In this document: one piece after another, positions 23,079 through 34,035 of the stretch
Numbering within the stretch: the stretch's first letter is position 1
Layout: the number at the start of each line of letters is the position of its first letter
Assembly: GCF_964355755.1 (NCBI RefSeq)
Contig: NC_092678.1
Span: 4,808,922 to 4,872,921, forward strand
Reading direction: 5' to 3'
From: Antedon mediterranea
Lineage: Eukaryota > Echinodermata > Crinoidea > Comatulida > Antedonidae
DNA: 64,000 nt
Made by a program: the position numbers and the translations under genes
The notes under the pieces: generated by a model
Databases searched by the model: none
The model's input: only the letters and a program-made list of their open reading frames with translations
Told to the model about the DNA's origin: nothing

Positions 23079-24124
23079 CACTTGTATTTTAAGAAGGGGA
23101 ATGTCAGTGAAGCCAAGAATTACAGAGGGATATCGATAGGATCAAATCTAAGCAGAATTCTATCCAAGATTATCACATGATGATGGAGATTGAAAGGGGC
23201 GTATGAAAGTCATTTAAGTAAGAGTCAGTTTCGATTCCGCAGCAATAGATCAACTGCTAATGCTATTTTTATAACCAAAGCTGTTATCGAGAAACATCTT
23301 TCTTTGAAGTGAGAGTCGGATGCAGACAAGGTGGTCAGGAATCGTATCATCATAAAAGCATTGCCATACAATTTGTTTACTTGGTAGCGTACGTGCCCGT
23401 CCAAAAATAATTAATTTAAATTAAGGTCCAAAATCTCACTGTCTGAAGGACAATTTATTTCACTATTTTTTGGCTAAAATTACATTTTTTCGGGTAAATT
23501 TTGTTTCGATCCAAATTTTGGTCAAACTAATATTCCTAAACTACACCTTACACAGTTACTACGATACTCAAGAAACTTGTTCAACCACGAGGGCACTTTT
23601 GTACATAGAGCGTTACGGACGTCACACATTTTTGTTGTATGCCGCACGTGTTATGTTTACAATCTTTGATGGATATTATTGTGATTCAACGATTAGATCT
23701 TTTTTATTGGATCATCATAACGTGTGCGTTATGGTTCACTAATTTTCGTTGCTATATAAATGAATGTTCAAAACAGCCGCGTCTTCTTCTGATAGTTGAT
23801 TAAAAAAAAGGGTAATCAAATAAATAGGCCTAAATAGAAACTTAAAAAAGAAGAAAAGATGAATCGAAGACTTCGATTGTGAGTAACAGTACGTAACACG
23901 CACCTTCTTTGTTTTTTTTTACATTTTTTAGTTAAAAAGTCAGCCTAGGCTAATTATTCATTAATTGTTTCAATTAAATTGTTTTAACACGTAAAAAACA
24001 ACAGTTTAATTACTAGCTGGCCCTAAAACCGATGGATTGGCCCAAGTCGACCCCGTCGATCGGTTTCTATTAAAAAAAATTGCAGGTCGAAGCACTGAAT
24101 TTCATTAAGGGCGGTGTTTACCAT
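23079..24124 (+). repeat. Central direct repeat A, copy 1
   Basis: About 1.04 kb repeated at 25300-26334 with very few differences. Order inside: reverse transcriptase fragment (23083-23310); a copy of the palindrome-arm promoter block with TATA and mini-exon (about 23340-24055), carrying an extra 170 bp near 23380-23540; then the start of a family exon. One difference is an extra ATG triplet (ACATGATGATGGAG here, ACATGGAG in copy 2). Confidence 0.9.
23083..23310 (+). pseudogene. Reverse transcriptase fragment (non-LTR), copy 1
   Basis: Encodes the same fragment as 25300-25527 (KKGNVSEAKNYRGIS, FRSNRSTANAIF) but with an in-frame TGA from the local duplication near 23177. It belongs to the finger part of a non-LTR retrotransposon reverse transcriptase. 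Confidence 0.75.
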
Positions 24125-24275
24125 CTTAACTGTAGAGTTGTACGGATAGACAAAGAAGTTGGAGTTTCATACTTCTGGCCCAAGTGTCGTGAGGTTGTTA
24201 ACGCTCCCCACTATGTGTTCCAATACAACCACTATCACCTCTACCACGAAGAAGTATACCACAAAAGTTGAATTG
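24075..24275 (+). pseudogene. Family exon fragment
   Basis: QVEALNFIKGGVYHLN, VVRIDKEVGV, then a frame-altered stretch that still tracks the ARG-RYRSPL region at DNA level (GTTAACGCTCCCCACTATG). It stops early at TGA. The promoter block and mini-exon lie just 200 bp upstream, so the 5-kb intron is missing in this copy. Confidence 0.65.
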
Positions 24276-24304
24276 TTTCACTCATTTATAATATTATGTT
24301 TCTA

Positions 24305-24445
24305 TTTTTAACAAATTGCGGGACGAGGCCCTCAATTTTATTCGGGGCGGGACATATCGTCTTAACGGTAGAGTTGCACGGATAGATGAAGAAATAGTAG
24401 TTGCACACTGTGAGTGTCGCCGGTTTTACCATTATGGATGATGTG
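24305..24445 (+). pseudogene. Family exon fragment
   Basis: TTTTTAACAAATTGCGGGACGAG then GPQFYSGR-type broken frame. At DNA level it follows GCGGGACATATCG, GTAGAGTTGCACGGATAGATGAAG and CGCCGGTTT of the family exon. Frames are disrupted and the tail is lost. Confidence 0.55.
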
Positions 24446-24637
24446 CTGTATCCACAGCCAATTGCACACAATCATTACATTTTTTTTACCTTTCATGCGT
24501 ACTTTTATTGAAATTTGATAGGAAGGATATATTGACGCACGTTAATAGGATCTGGACCTATTTCATATTTATAATGGGCCATATTGATTAAGGTTTAATT
24601 TGTTTCACTCATTTATTATAATCTGTTTATATTTGTA

Positions 24638-24990
24638 ACAGATTGCAAACAGAGGCCGTCAATTTTATTGAGGGCGGGGTGTACCGGCCCAACAGTAGAG
24701 CTGTACGGATAGATGAGGAAGTAGCAGTCGGACAACGTGGTTGTCGCCGGTTTCATCCTTATAGCCGAAATGCAAGAGGTTGTTATTGCTCCCCGCTACG
24801 TGTTCCAATACAACCATCACCTCCACCACAAAGACGTATACCACATCATTATTCACCACAACCACAACATCATTCACCACCCGGTCTGACAGGCAGACAC
24901 CATCAGACAGACAGTTAAGACACATGAGACAACAGCTACCACATGAACGGCAACAAAGAGTAAGCAGCAGCAGCAGGCTAGCTACACACA
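24638..24990 (+). pseudogene. Family exon copy with acceptor
   Basis: After AACAG it reads LQTEAVNFIEGGVYRPN, AVRIDEEVAVGQRGC, RNARGCYCSPLRVPIQPSP and a His/Pro/Gln tract, ending early at the TAA in CAGTTAAGACAC. It is about as close to the intact right copy as the left-arm copy over its first 80 codons. Confidence 0.7.
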
Positions 24991-25299
24991 GACAGCCGGT
25001 TTGGGACGCAAGTGTACCGTCTAGGCCTAGGCCTACTTAAATTAGATAGTATAATCGGTTTATCGGTTGCCTGTCAAGTCAGTCCTAAACCGTCAGATTG
25101 GCTCATGTTAAGTTTACCCCAATCAAGTTGGCTCCTCGTTAACGTGGCCTCAAATCAAACAAAAAAATTATTAGACTTTAAAGTTAGAGGTCAGTTCAAA
25201 AAGAAATTGTGGCCACACATTATTTAAAAATATAGTTTATGGGCAAAAGCTGTAAAAAGTAGTAAAAAGAAGAAATGTAGGAGAAAAGAGGTTGCAACA

Positions 25300-25527
25300 T
25301 CACTTGTATTTTAAGAAGGGGAATGTCAGTGAAGCCAAGAATTACAGAGGGATATCGATAGGATCAAATCTAAGCAGAATTCTATCCAAGATTATCACAT
25401 GGAGATTGAAAGGGGCGTATGAAAGTCATTTAAGTAAGAGTCAGTTTCGATTCCGCAGCAATAGATCAACTGCTAATGCTATTTTTATAACCAAAGCTGT
25501 TATCGAGAAACATCTTTCTTTGAAGTG
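25300..25527 (+). pseudogene. Reverse transcriptase finger fragment (non-LTR)
   Basis: Open frame with FKKGNVSEAKNYRGISI, SNLSRILSKII, LSKSQFRFRSNRSTANAIF. These are the NYRGIS and QFGFR-x-RST motifs at the start of non-LTR reverse transcriptases. It is truncated at a TGA, and the catalytic motif A is not present here. Confidence 0.8.
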
Positions 25528-26334
25528 AGAGTCGGATGCAGACAAGGTGGTCAGGAATCGTATCATCATAAAAGCATTGCCATACAATTTGTTTACTTGG
25601 TAGCGTACGTGCCCGTCCAAAAATAATTAATTTAAATTAAGGTCCAAAATCTCACTGTCTGAAGGACAATTTATTTCACTATTTTTTGGCTAAAATTACA
25701 TTTTTTCGGGTAAATTTTGTTTCGATCCAAATTTTGGTCAAACTAATATTCCTAAACTACACCTTACACAGTTACTACGATACTCAAGAAACTTGTTCAA
25801 CCACGAGGGCACTTTTGTACATAGAGCGTTACGGACGTCACACATTTTTGTTGTATGCCGCACGTGTTATGTTTACAATCTTTGATGGATATTATTGTGA
25901 TTCAACGATTAGATCTTTTTTATTGGATCATCATAACGTGTGCGTTATGGTTCACTAATTTTCGTTGCTATATAAATGAATGTTCAAAACCGCCGCGTCT
26001 TCTTCTGATAGTTGATTCAAAAGGTAATCAAATAAATAAATAGAAACTTAAAAAAGAAGAAAAGATGAATCGAAGACTTCGATTGTGAGTAACAGTACGT
26101 AACACGCACCTTCTTTGTTTTTTTTTACATTTTTTAGTTAAAAAGTCAGCCTAGGCTAATTATTCATTAATTGTTTCAATTAAATTGTTTTAACACGTAA
26201 AAAACAACAGTTTAATTACTAGCTGGCCCTAAAACCGATGGATTGGCCCAAGTCGACCCCGTCGATCGGTTTCTATTTTTTAAAAATTGCAGGTCGAAGC
26301 ACTGAATTTACATTAAGGGCGGTGTTTACCATAG
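25300..26334 (+). repeat. Central direct repeat A, copy 2
   Basis: Second copy of 23079-24124: reverse transcriptase fragment, promoter/TATA/mini-exon block, start of family exon. Homology to family exons ends at 26334, where reverse transcriptase palm sequence begins. Confidence 0.9.
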
Positions 26335-26960
26335 GAGTGGAAATAACAAGTGGATCTTATGCAGATGATCTTGTTTTATTCTCAAAAAATGTTAAAGAAT
26401 CACAGCAAATCTTGACCATTATGTGCGATACTTGCAGAAGATACGGGTTGAATGTTTCCCTGAAGAAAACGAAGACTCAGGTGTTTGGTGAACAACATCT
26501 AGCAAAGAAAAGTTCCTTAGTGAACATAAATGGAGTGGATATTGAAAATGTAAGAGACTTTGTTTATTTGGGGCATACAATCACAAATAGAGGATGGCTA
26601 CTTCACTGACCATAGAACATCAAGTGCTGTAGGATAGTTCCATGAATTAAAGTTTTAAAAGATCATGATGTCTATATGAAGACAAGAAAGAAAGTTTTAG
26701 AGGCCTGCGTAAGATCCAGGCTCTTGCAGTATATGGTACACAAGCATGGTTTCCAAATGAGAATGAAATAAAGAAGCCTGAATTGTGTTGGCATAAAATA
26801 TTGAGACAGATGGTCAAGAGAGGGTTTGACAGGTCAAAGAAAGAGGCTGACCAACCAGATGAGGATATCTATCGTGATCCGTGGATAAACATCTCTCGTA
26901 TTTTAAGTATGGAAATTAGGCAAAGCCAAAGCCATTACACAATCGAAGAAAATTCTTAAG
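26334..26960 (+). pseudogene. Reverse transcriptase palm and C-terminal region, copy 1
   Basis: Frame with SYADDLVLFSKNVKESQ (the YADD catalytic motif), then GLNVSLKKTKTQVF and DFVYLGHTITNRG. After a TGA and frameshifts it continues as KVLEACVRSR, QAWFPNENEIKK, and ILRQMVKRGFDRSKKEAD. These are non-LTR retrotransposon motifs. The 5' fingers are replaced by a piece of family exon. Confidence 0.8.
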
Positions 26961-27855
26961 GAGCACCTTAGTAGGCTGAATATGTTTTCGACTCCAGTTC
27001 TACGACGTAGAAGAGGAGAATCCCATATGTATGTATGTATGTACCTATTCACAAGACTGCAATTTCTTATTATTGGACAAGACAGCAACTAGCAACTATT
27101 AGTGGTAAAGTTGCGCGGATAAATGAGGAGGTAATAGGATTAAGAATGAGCAGGCTATAGGTAGCAAGCTCAAAGGAAAGGCTTAGAATTCAATAAATGT
27201 TTGAGTTAAAGTTTTGGGATTTATCATACAAGGTAGAAACATCTGTATTTAAACCTACTGTGATTAAATATTATATTATACAGTATATGTATATTTGTGC
27301 TTTATACTGCAGACAGTGAAAATATGACAATAACTTTGCCAGCAAACAAACAAGAAATTAAAGATAATTTTAACAGTAAAACAGACAATAAAACATGTGG
27401 CATTTGGGACAATTTTGGCGTCTTTTGCGCCAGTGCAGTATGGTGAAAATCATCAGGTAGGCCTACTGCTAAATATAGATAAACCAAAGCATATAAAGCT
27501 GAGGGTAGGGATGTACATATTTTCCATGTACACCATCAGCCATTAAAGATAGATGTTGTAACAAGTGCGTCAATGATTCTTTACAATCGATATAATCTAC
27601 TAAAGAATAAAGAAAGTATTACAGTGTGAAGGATATTAACTAAACAAACGGATGGAAGTTTCACATTTTCAATCTTTCCTTTGCCATTCCTCAATTTTAT
27701 TAGAGATACAATGGATTGTGAAAAAAACAAACAAATGAGTCGTAGACTATTACAAGTAGAGGCATTTAATTTTACCATGTTTTACCTTTTTTACGGTAGC
27801 GTTGCCAGGATAGACGTAGAGGGGAGTATCAAACAAGAGTGTCCCCTGTTTACAC
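26334..27855 (+). repeat. Central direct repeat B, copy 1
   Basis: About 1.5 kb repeated at 27945-29462. Order: reverse transcriptase palm and C-terminal region (26334-26960), an ATGT microsatellite (27026-27044), non-coding sequence, then a fused family start (MSRRLLQ-EAFNF). Differences are small indels and point changes. Confidence 0.9.
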
Positions 27856-28223
27856 AACATCCCGATGGATGGGGTATTAGATTTTGTTATAATATTCCAA
27901 ACGAATGTACAAACAGAGAACAGAGAAAAGAAGCTAAGCAGAATGGAGTGGAAATAATCAAGTGGATCTTATATGCAGATGATCTTGTTTTATTCTCAAA
28001 AAATGTTAAAGAATCACAGCAAATCTTGACCATTATTTGTGATACTTGCAGAAGATACTGGTTGAATGTTTCCCTGAAGAAAACGAAGACTCAGGTGTTT
28101 GGTGAACAACATCTAGCAGAGAAAAGTTCCTTAGTGAACATAAATGAAGTGGATATTGAAAATTTAAGAGACTTTGTTTATTTGGGGCATACAATCACAA
28201 ATAGAGGATGGCTACTTCACTGA
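27681..28223 (+). pseudogene. Chimeric ORF: family N-terminus fused to reverse transcriptase palm
   Basis: A 180-codon ORF. Residues about 19-60 are family-like (MSRRLLQVEAFNF, SVARIDVEGSIKQECPLF, QHPDGWG). Residues about 90-175 are reverse transcriptase (ILYADDLVLFSKNVKESQ, LKKTKTQVFGEQ, FVYLGHTITNR). The join falls where direct repeat B copy 1 ends and copy 2 begins. The family part lacks the intron, starting directly with MSRRLLQ. The palm lacks motif A, so no activity is expected. It may be transcribed, but a rearrangement product is the simplest view. Confidence 0.6.
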
Positions 28224-29462
28224 CCATAGAACATCAAGTGCTGTAGGAAAGTTCCAAGAAATAAAAGTTTTAAAAGATCATGTCTATATGAAGACAAGAA
28301 AGAAAGTCTTAGAGGCATGCGTAAGATCCAGGCTCTATGGTACACAAGCATGGTTTCCAAATGAGAATGAAATAAAGAAGCCTGAATCGTGTTGGCATAA
28401 AATATTGAGACAGATGGTCAAGAGAGGGTTTGACAGGTCAAAGAAAGAGGCCGACCAACCAGATGAGGATATCTATCGTGATCCGTGGATAAAAATCTCT
28501 CGTATTTTAAGTATGGAAATTAGACAAAGCCAAAGCCATTACACAATCGAAGAAAATTCTTAAGGAGCACCTTAGTAGGCTGAATATGTTTTCGACTCCA
28601 GTTCTACGACGTAGAAGAGGAGAATCCCATATGTATGTATGTATGTACCTATTCACAAGACTGCAATTTCTTATTATTGGACAAGACAGCAACTAGCAAC
28701 TATTAGTGGTAAAGTTACGCAGATAAATGAGGAGGTAATAGGATTAAGAAGAATGAGCAGGCTATAGGTAGCAAGCTCAAAGGAAAGGCTTAGAATTCAA
28801 TAAATGTTTGAGTTAAAGTTTTGGGATTTATCATACAAGGTAGAAACATCTGTATTTAAACCTACTGTGATTAAATATTATATTATACAGTATATGTATA
28901 TTTGTGGTTTATACTGCAGACAGTGAAAATATGACAATAACTTTGCCAGCAAACAAACAAGAAATTAAAGATAATTTTAACAGTAAAACAAACAATCAAA
29001 CATGTGGCAATTTGAAAAACTTTTGGCGTCTTTTGCGCCAGTGCAGTATGGTGAAAATCATCAGGTAGGCCTACTGCTAAATATAGATAAACCAAAGCAT
29101 ATAAAGCTGAGAGTAGGGATGTACATATTTTCCATGTACACCATCAGCCATTAAGGATAGATGTTGTAACAAGTGCGTCAATGATTCTTTACAATCCATA
29201 TAATCTACTAAAGAATAAAGAAAGTATTACAGTGTGAAGGATATTAACTGAACAAACGGATGGAAGTTTCACATTTTCAATCTTTCCTTTGCCATTCCTC
29301 GATTTTATTAGAGATACAATGGAAAAAAAAAACAAATGAGTCGTAGACTATTACAAGCAGAGGCATTTAATTTTTCCATGTTTTACCTTTCTTAAGGTAG
29401 AGTTGCCAGGATAGACAAAGAGGAGAGTGTCAAACAAGAGTGTCGCCTTTTTGCACAACAAG
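27945..29462 (+). repeat. Central direct repeat B, copy 2
   Basis: Second copy of 26334-27855. It contains the reverse transcriptase C-terminal ORF (28174-28563, with KTRKKVLEACVRSR and QAWFPNENEIKK), the ATGT microsatellite at 28632-28646 and a second fused family start at about 29337-29460. Confidence 0.9.
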
Positions 29463-29465
29463 GGC
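29337..29465 (+). pseudogene. Intronless family start, second copy
   Basis: ATG then MSRRLLQAEAFNFS, and after a frame break GRVARIDKEESVKQECRLF. It parallels 27735-27850. Mini-exon and second-exon sequence are contiguous here. Confidence 0.6.
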
Positions 29466-29900
29466 ATACAGAAGGTAAACAAACATATCTATCGCAAACA
29501 ATCTTAAATAAATGTGTACGACAAAGAAGAAGAAAAGAAAAGCCTAAGTACAGTAGTTAAGCCTAAAGTAGTTGCAGCCTTTTTAGTTTGTTTTCTCTTC
29601 CATCACTAATGGTGTGTGGCTGAATATTAATAAAGGCTATCAAGCCCAATGCTAAGCAGATTCTTTAGATTTATGAATTACCGAAAAACAAAATTAATTA
29701 CAAATAATGTGGACGAACAAACTCGACTGCAGACTTTGTGGATGGATTTATTTAATATTTATATAAAGACTAGACAGCTTGTTCATAATAATTCAAAAAA
29801 ATTGGCTACAGTTTACACACCGAGTTTAACTTTAATTTGGCTATAGCTAATCAAACTTAATTATATTATAAAAGATAGAATTAAAATGTAAATAGAAACA
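29466..29900. other. Unassigned sequence
   Basis: AT-rich. One 65-codon plus-strand ORF (29649-29846) has no recognisable family. No repeat seen. Confidence 0.4.
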
Positions 29901-29904
29901 CATT

Positions 29905-30790
29905 TTAGTTACTACAAACAGATGCAAGGTCCAATTTGTGCCAGTGGGATTGAACGGAAGCAGTCAAAAAGAATCTGCCAACTATGGAGAGTATGCAAGA
30001 CTGGCTTTGCCAGCTACCAACACCATCGCAAAATGAAATAGCTCTAAGAAAAGCAAATATTGAAAGTAGTAGTTACTACAATTTACAAACAGATGCAAGG
30101 TCCAATTTGTGCCTGTGGGATTGAACGGAAGCAGTCAAAAAGAATCTGCCAACTATGGAGAGTAATGCAAGACTGGCTTTGCCAGCTGCCAACACCATCG
30201 CAAAATGAAATAGCTCTAAGAAAAGCAAATATTGAAAGTAGTAGTTACTACAATTTACAAACAGATGCAAGGTCCAATTTGTGCCTGTGGGATTGAACGG
30301 AAGCAGTCAAAAAGAATCTGCCAACTATGGAGAGTAATGCAAGACTGGCTTTGCCAGCTGCCAACACCATCGCAAAATGAAATAACCATATTAGAAAAGC
30401 AAATATTGAAAGTAGTAGTTACTACAATTTACAAACAGAGGCAAGGTCCAATTTGTGCCTGTGGGAATAAATTGAAGCAGTCAAAAAGAATCTGCCAACT
30501 ATGGAGAGTATGCAAGACTGGCTTTGCCAGCTGCCAACACCATCGCAAAATGAAATAGCCCTAAGAAAAAGCAAATATTGAAAGTAGTAGTTACTACAAT
30601 TTACAAACAGATGCAAGGTCCAATTTGTGCCTGTGGGATTGAACGGAAGCAGTCAAAAAGAATCTGCCAACTATGGAGAGTATGCAAGACTGGCTTTGCC
30701 ACTGCCAATACAATCGCAAATGACTTGCAGGCAAAATGAAATAGCCATAAGAAAATCAAAAGTTGAAAGCAACAGCTATTTTTGCCCCCT
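29905..30790. repeat. 172-bp tandem repeat, 5 copies
   Basis: The landmark CAAGGTCCAATTTGTG falls at 29925, 30096, 30268, 30442 and 30614 (spacing 171-174 bp). One frame of the first and last units reads PVGLNGSSQKESANYGEYAR-LALP, while indels shift the middle units. It could be an amplified piece of an old coding exon, but the source is not recognised. Confidence 0.9.
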
Positions 30791-31590
30791 TGATGCTTTT
30801 TGGGATCACCGTAAATAGAGTTAGGCAAACGGGAAACACGTATATAACAGAAAGGGAAACAAATATCGAAAGAACCATAAACTATAGTTTGAAATACAGG
30901 CAGAGAAAAATTAATAAAAAATGTAAATAAATACTGTCCAGATGGTTAGGCTCGACTGCACACTGCAATCCGAGGCAAACAATTTAAGAAGGAATTTTGA
31001 ATCCGTGTATTTAAGTCGGAGGTAAAATGGAAGAAAAATAATATTCTTATCAAAAAGTGTGGATAGTCCACCAGCATACAGTTGTGTCATTGAGTCAAAA
31101 GAATCAAAAGAAAAAATGTATAGCCCACTGCTTTTTTTTATAAAAAAAATGACTGTGCCACAACCGTACAACCAAACATTATATACTCTTTGAACATTGT
31201 TAATTACTTCGATAGAAGGATGATCCTTCATAGTACAGTATGGTATATAAAACGTGAACAGTGTTTTCAGAAAATTGTTTTTATGCATTCTCTTCTTTCT
31301 TGATAATTATAATAATTGTTGTAATCTAATTTTATGTTAAACCAACCAAGATTCAACTGGGTTTTTATTATTATTGTCAAGAATCAACTAATGTGGTTGA
31401 GTGTGTTTTCGCAATTTATTCAAAAGAGCTAATTCCATTTATTTATGATAAGAAAAATTTAAAATGTGTGTGTATTTTTTTTCTTTAATAATACTATTAG
31501 CAAATGTACCACAGTTCATAAATTATTAAAAATTGGAGTGTGCATCATAAAAATAAAATAAAAATAATAAAATAAAAAGAAAACAAAAAA
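30791..31590. other. AT-rich sequence without recognisable gene
   Basis: A 125-codon minus-strand ORF (30911-31288) is Phe/Ile/Tyr-rich with no motif I recognise. Nothing else supported. Confidence 0.35.
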
Positions 31591-31591
31591 A

Positions 31592-32429
31592 CTAACATGG
31601 TGAATATCTTACCGGTGGCCGACTTATTCTTCCCGATCGAGTTCTGTACACGCCAGCTGCCACAGCAGGCACATCCACCACATGCACAGCCGGCGGATCC
31701 GGCACAGCCGGCGGATCCGGCACAGCCTGGACATGCAGTTCCGGCACCAAAACCGGCATATCCAACACCACCACTGGCATATCCAGCACCACCACTGGCA
31801 CAGCCACCGCAGCAACTGCAGGCCCACCATCATCGGATCTTGGACTAGCATTGCCCAGCATATCAAAGTGCCCACCTGCCATGCACATCTGATGCCAATT
31901 CGCTGCTGCCCTTCGTCGTTCCGTCTCTGCATTGTAAGGAGAGCGATCAGGTGTGCGAAACAAACAATCAGGCGATGAACAAGAAATTGATGATGTAGGT
32001 GAAGATGGTGGAGTGGTGCATTGTCGTGTACGTCTTCGTCGCTGAGGCGGTGTATGATGTTGTGGCGGTGAATGCTGTTGTCTTGGTGGGGATTGTTGTT
32101 GTCTGCGTACTCTTTGTTGCCGTTCACGTGCTTGTTGTTGTCTCGTGCGTCTTAACTGTCTGTTTGGTGGTATTTGTGGTCTGGGTGGTGAATGATGTTG
32201 TGGTTGTGGTGGTGCATGATGCTGTACTCTTCGTCTTCGTGGTGGAGGTGGTAGTGGTTGTATTGGAACACGTAGTGGGGAGCGATAACGAACTCTTGCA
32301 TTTCGGCCATAAGGATGAAACCGGCGACAACCACGTTGTCCGACTGCTACTTCCTCATCTATCCGTACAGCTCTACTGTTGGGCCGGTATACCCCGCCCT
32401 CAATGAAATTGAGGGCCTCTGTCTGCAAT
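31592..32429 (-). CDS. Family gene second exon, right copy (long open frame)
   Basis: Starts after AACAG on the minus strand (AG at 32431-32430) and runs open to a stop at 31592-31594. Joined to the mini-exon at 37034-37015 it gives 285 residues: MNRRLRLLQTEALNFIEGG; a Cys/His-containing N-part (VGQRGCRRFHPYGRNARGRY); a long Pro/Gln/Arg/His tract; then SPDCLFRTPDRSPYNAETER; NWHQMCMAGGHFDMLG; repeats of VVVLDMPV and AVPDPP; and a basic C-terminus YRTRSGRISRPPVRY. That tail resembles the last residues of Ty3/BEL-type polyproteins, but no protease, RT or integrase domain is seen. Family unrecognised. It is the only family copy in the window open to a natural-looking end. Confidence 0.6.
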
Positions 32430-32999
32430 CTGTTACAAATATAAACAGATTATAATAAATGAGTGAAACAAATTAAACCTTAATCAATATGGCCCATTAT
32501 AAATATGAAATAGGTCCAGATCCTATTAACATGCGTCACATATCAATATCCTTCCTATCAAATTTCAATAAAAGTATGATACAGTAGGCATGTACTGTAC
32601 ACACGCATGAAAGGTAAAAAAAATGTAATGATTGTGTGCAATTGGCTGTGGATACAGTTTCATTTATACATTTTTCACAAATACATTTTCCTAAATATTG
32701 AATATACAGTATTTGACACTTGACCAGTGATTGTCCAGTGATTGTGTGGCGGATCCAGGATTTTGAGTGCTGAGCTGAGCTTAATTTAATTTCCTATCTT
32801 TTAATGGGTGGGGAGGGGGTGGGGTAAGGGCCTCCTGATTTATGCCATCCTATGGCCTGATGCATACGCTTACTGCCTATTATTAATAAGTATACAGTGA
32901 GTATATCTGTATATGAATTAAAAGAAAATTGAGACTTCAAAATATTTTATGTCAAAGACTGAAAATGCAGATTTTTTCACGGATATGACATTTGAATAT

Positions 33000-33105
33000 A
33001 CCTATATTAAAAACCTATATTACACAGTACCTATATTACACAGTACCTATATTACACAGTACCTATATTACACAGTACCTATATTACACAGTACCTATAT
33101 TATCT
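33000..33105. repeat. 15-bp minisatellite, mirror copy
   Basis: Units of CCTATATTACACAGTA, the reverse complement of the array at 21995-22076. Confidence 0.9.
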
Positions 33106-33124
33106 ACTGTATATATACAGTATA

Positions 33125-33625
33125 TGTATTGTCCGTGAATTATCTTGATATCAGTTTCATCTAGCTAAGTCAATTTTTGAGAGTATATTCCTTATGGCCA
33201 GGAATCGATGTGGTTATGTTTTCACGGTGCGCAATCAAACATTACGTGGTCTACGCGCGATTTAATGAAATCACGTTTGTAATCATATCTTCACAAGCAT
33301 GAATCATTTTTAAACAAAATTTGGTATTACGTGCGTAGTGCATATAACGCATGCGTACGCGCGCTTAAAATGTTCAAAATTGTCAGAATTTATTTTCGAT
33401 GAAATTAGAGTACGTTTCAGGCAATTTTAAGCGTTTAAAAAATTACCATGAGTGCGCAGATTTTTGCACGCGCACTGCGCGTCAAACGTTATTGCGCACT
33501 TTTTTTGTCAGATTACTGTTGTATAACCTTTCTTTAATAATATCATATTTTATTCATTTTTCAACGCAAAACAGCGTTATACGAGCACGTCTAAAGTGAC
33601 AGTCTACGCACGTGTAAGTTAACAA
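33125..33625 (-). mobile_element. Dispersed repeat related to the 541-bp triplicated unit
   Basis: In inverted orientation it matches 51130-51640: CTTATGGCCAGGA, GTTATGTTTTCACGGTGCGCAAT, TGTAATCATATCTTCACAA, TACGCATGCG, ACGTTTCAGGCAATTTTAAGCG, GCGCACTGCGCG. Divergence is much greater than among the three copies at 51.2-52.8 kb. Present only in the right arm, inside its extra 1.2-kb block. Confidence 0.75.
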
Positions 33626-33934
33626 AATGGTGAAAATATGCTAAATTTTAAAATTAATGGCATATTAAATTTTAAAAAATTAATTATGACAATCAATTAA
33701 ATTATAACATTTTCTTAGGCCGAAATAATAAACTTAACATTAACTTTCTTCCTTAAGAAGTTCATATATTAAAGTTAAAAGTATATAGTTTGACAGTGCA
33801 TCATTTTTTTTAAATTTTTAAAGATGTCATCATAGTAAAACATTATAATTCATTGCGGTATGTAATAATCTATCTGCACCAAAGTGGTTACTGCATAGTA
33901 AATACACGGAGGAATCTTTCCATAACTTTAGTCA

Positions 33935-34035
33935 GTTGTGTATGGCTCGATGGTCTGTGCTCGTGTCTATGGTATTCAAGGTACCGAGATCGAGTCTCAC
34001 CTTGGGAAACGAAATAAGATTTTTTTTTTATTATC
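33935..34035 (+). mobile_element. tRNA-like SINE remnant
   Basis: TGGCTCGATGG resembles an A box, and GAGATCGAGTCTC, 50 bp further on, resembles a B box. A T-run follows after GGAAACGAAATAAG. The spacing is right for a tRNA-derived RNA polymerase III head. It cannot be folded into a complete tRNA with confidence. Confidence 0.45.

Noticed and set aside
31624-32406. Alternative frames and opposite-strand ORFs over the right family exon (and their mirrors at 22318-22797)
   Set aside because: Shadows of a GC-rich low-complexity coding sequence; only the frame joined to the AACAG acceptor and mini-exon is coherent with the other copies.
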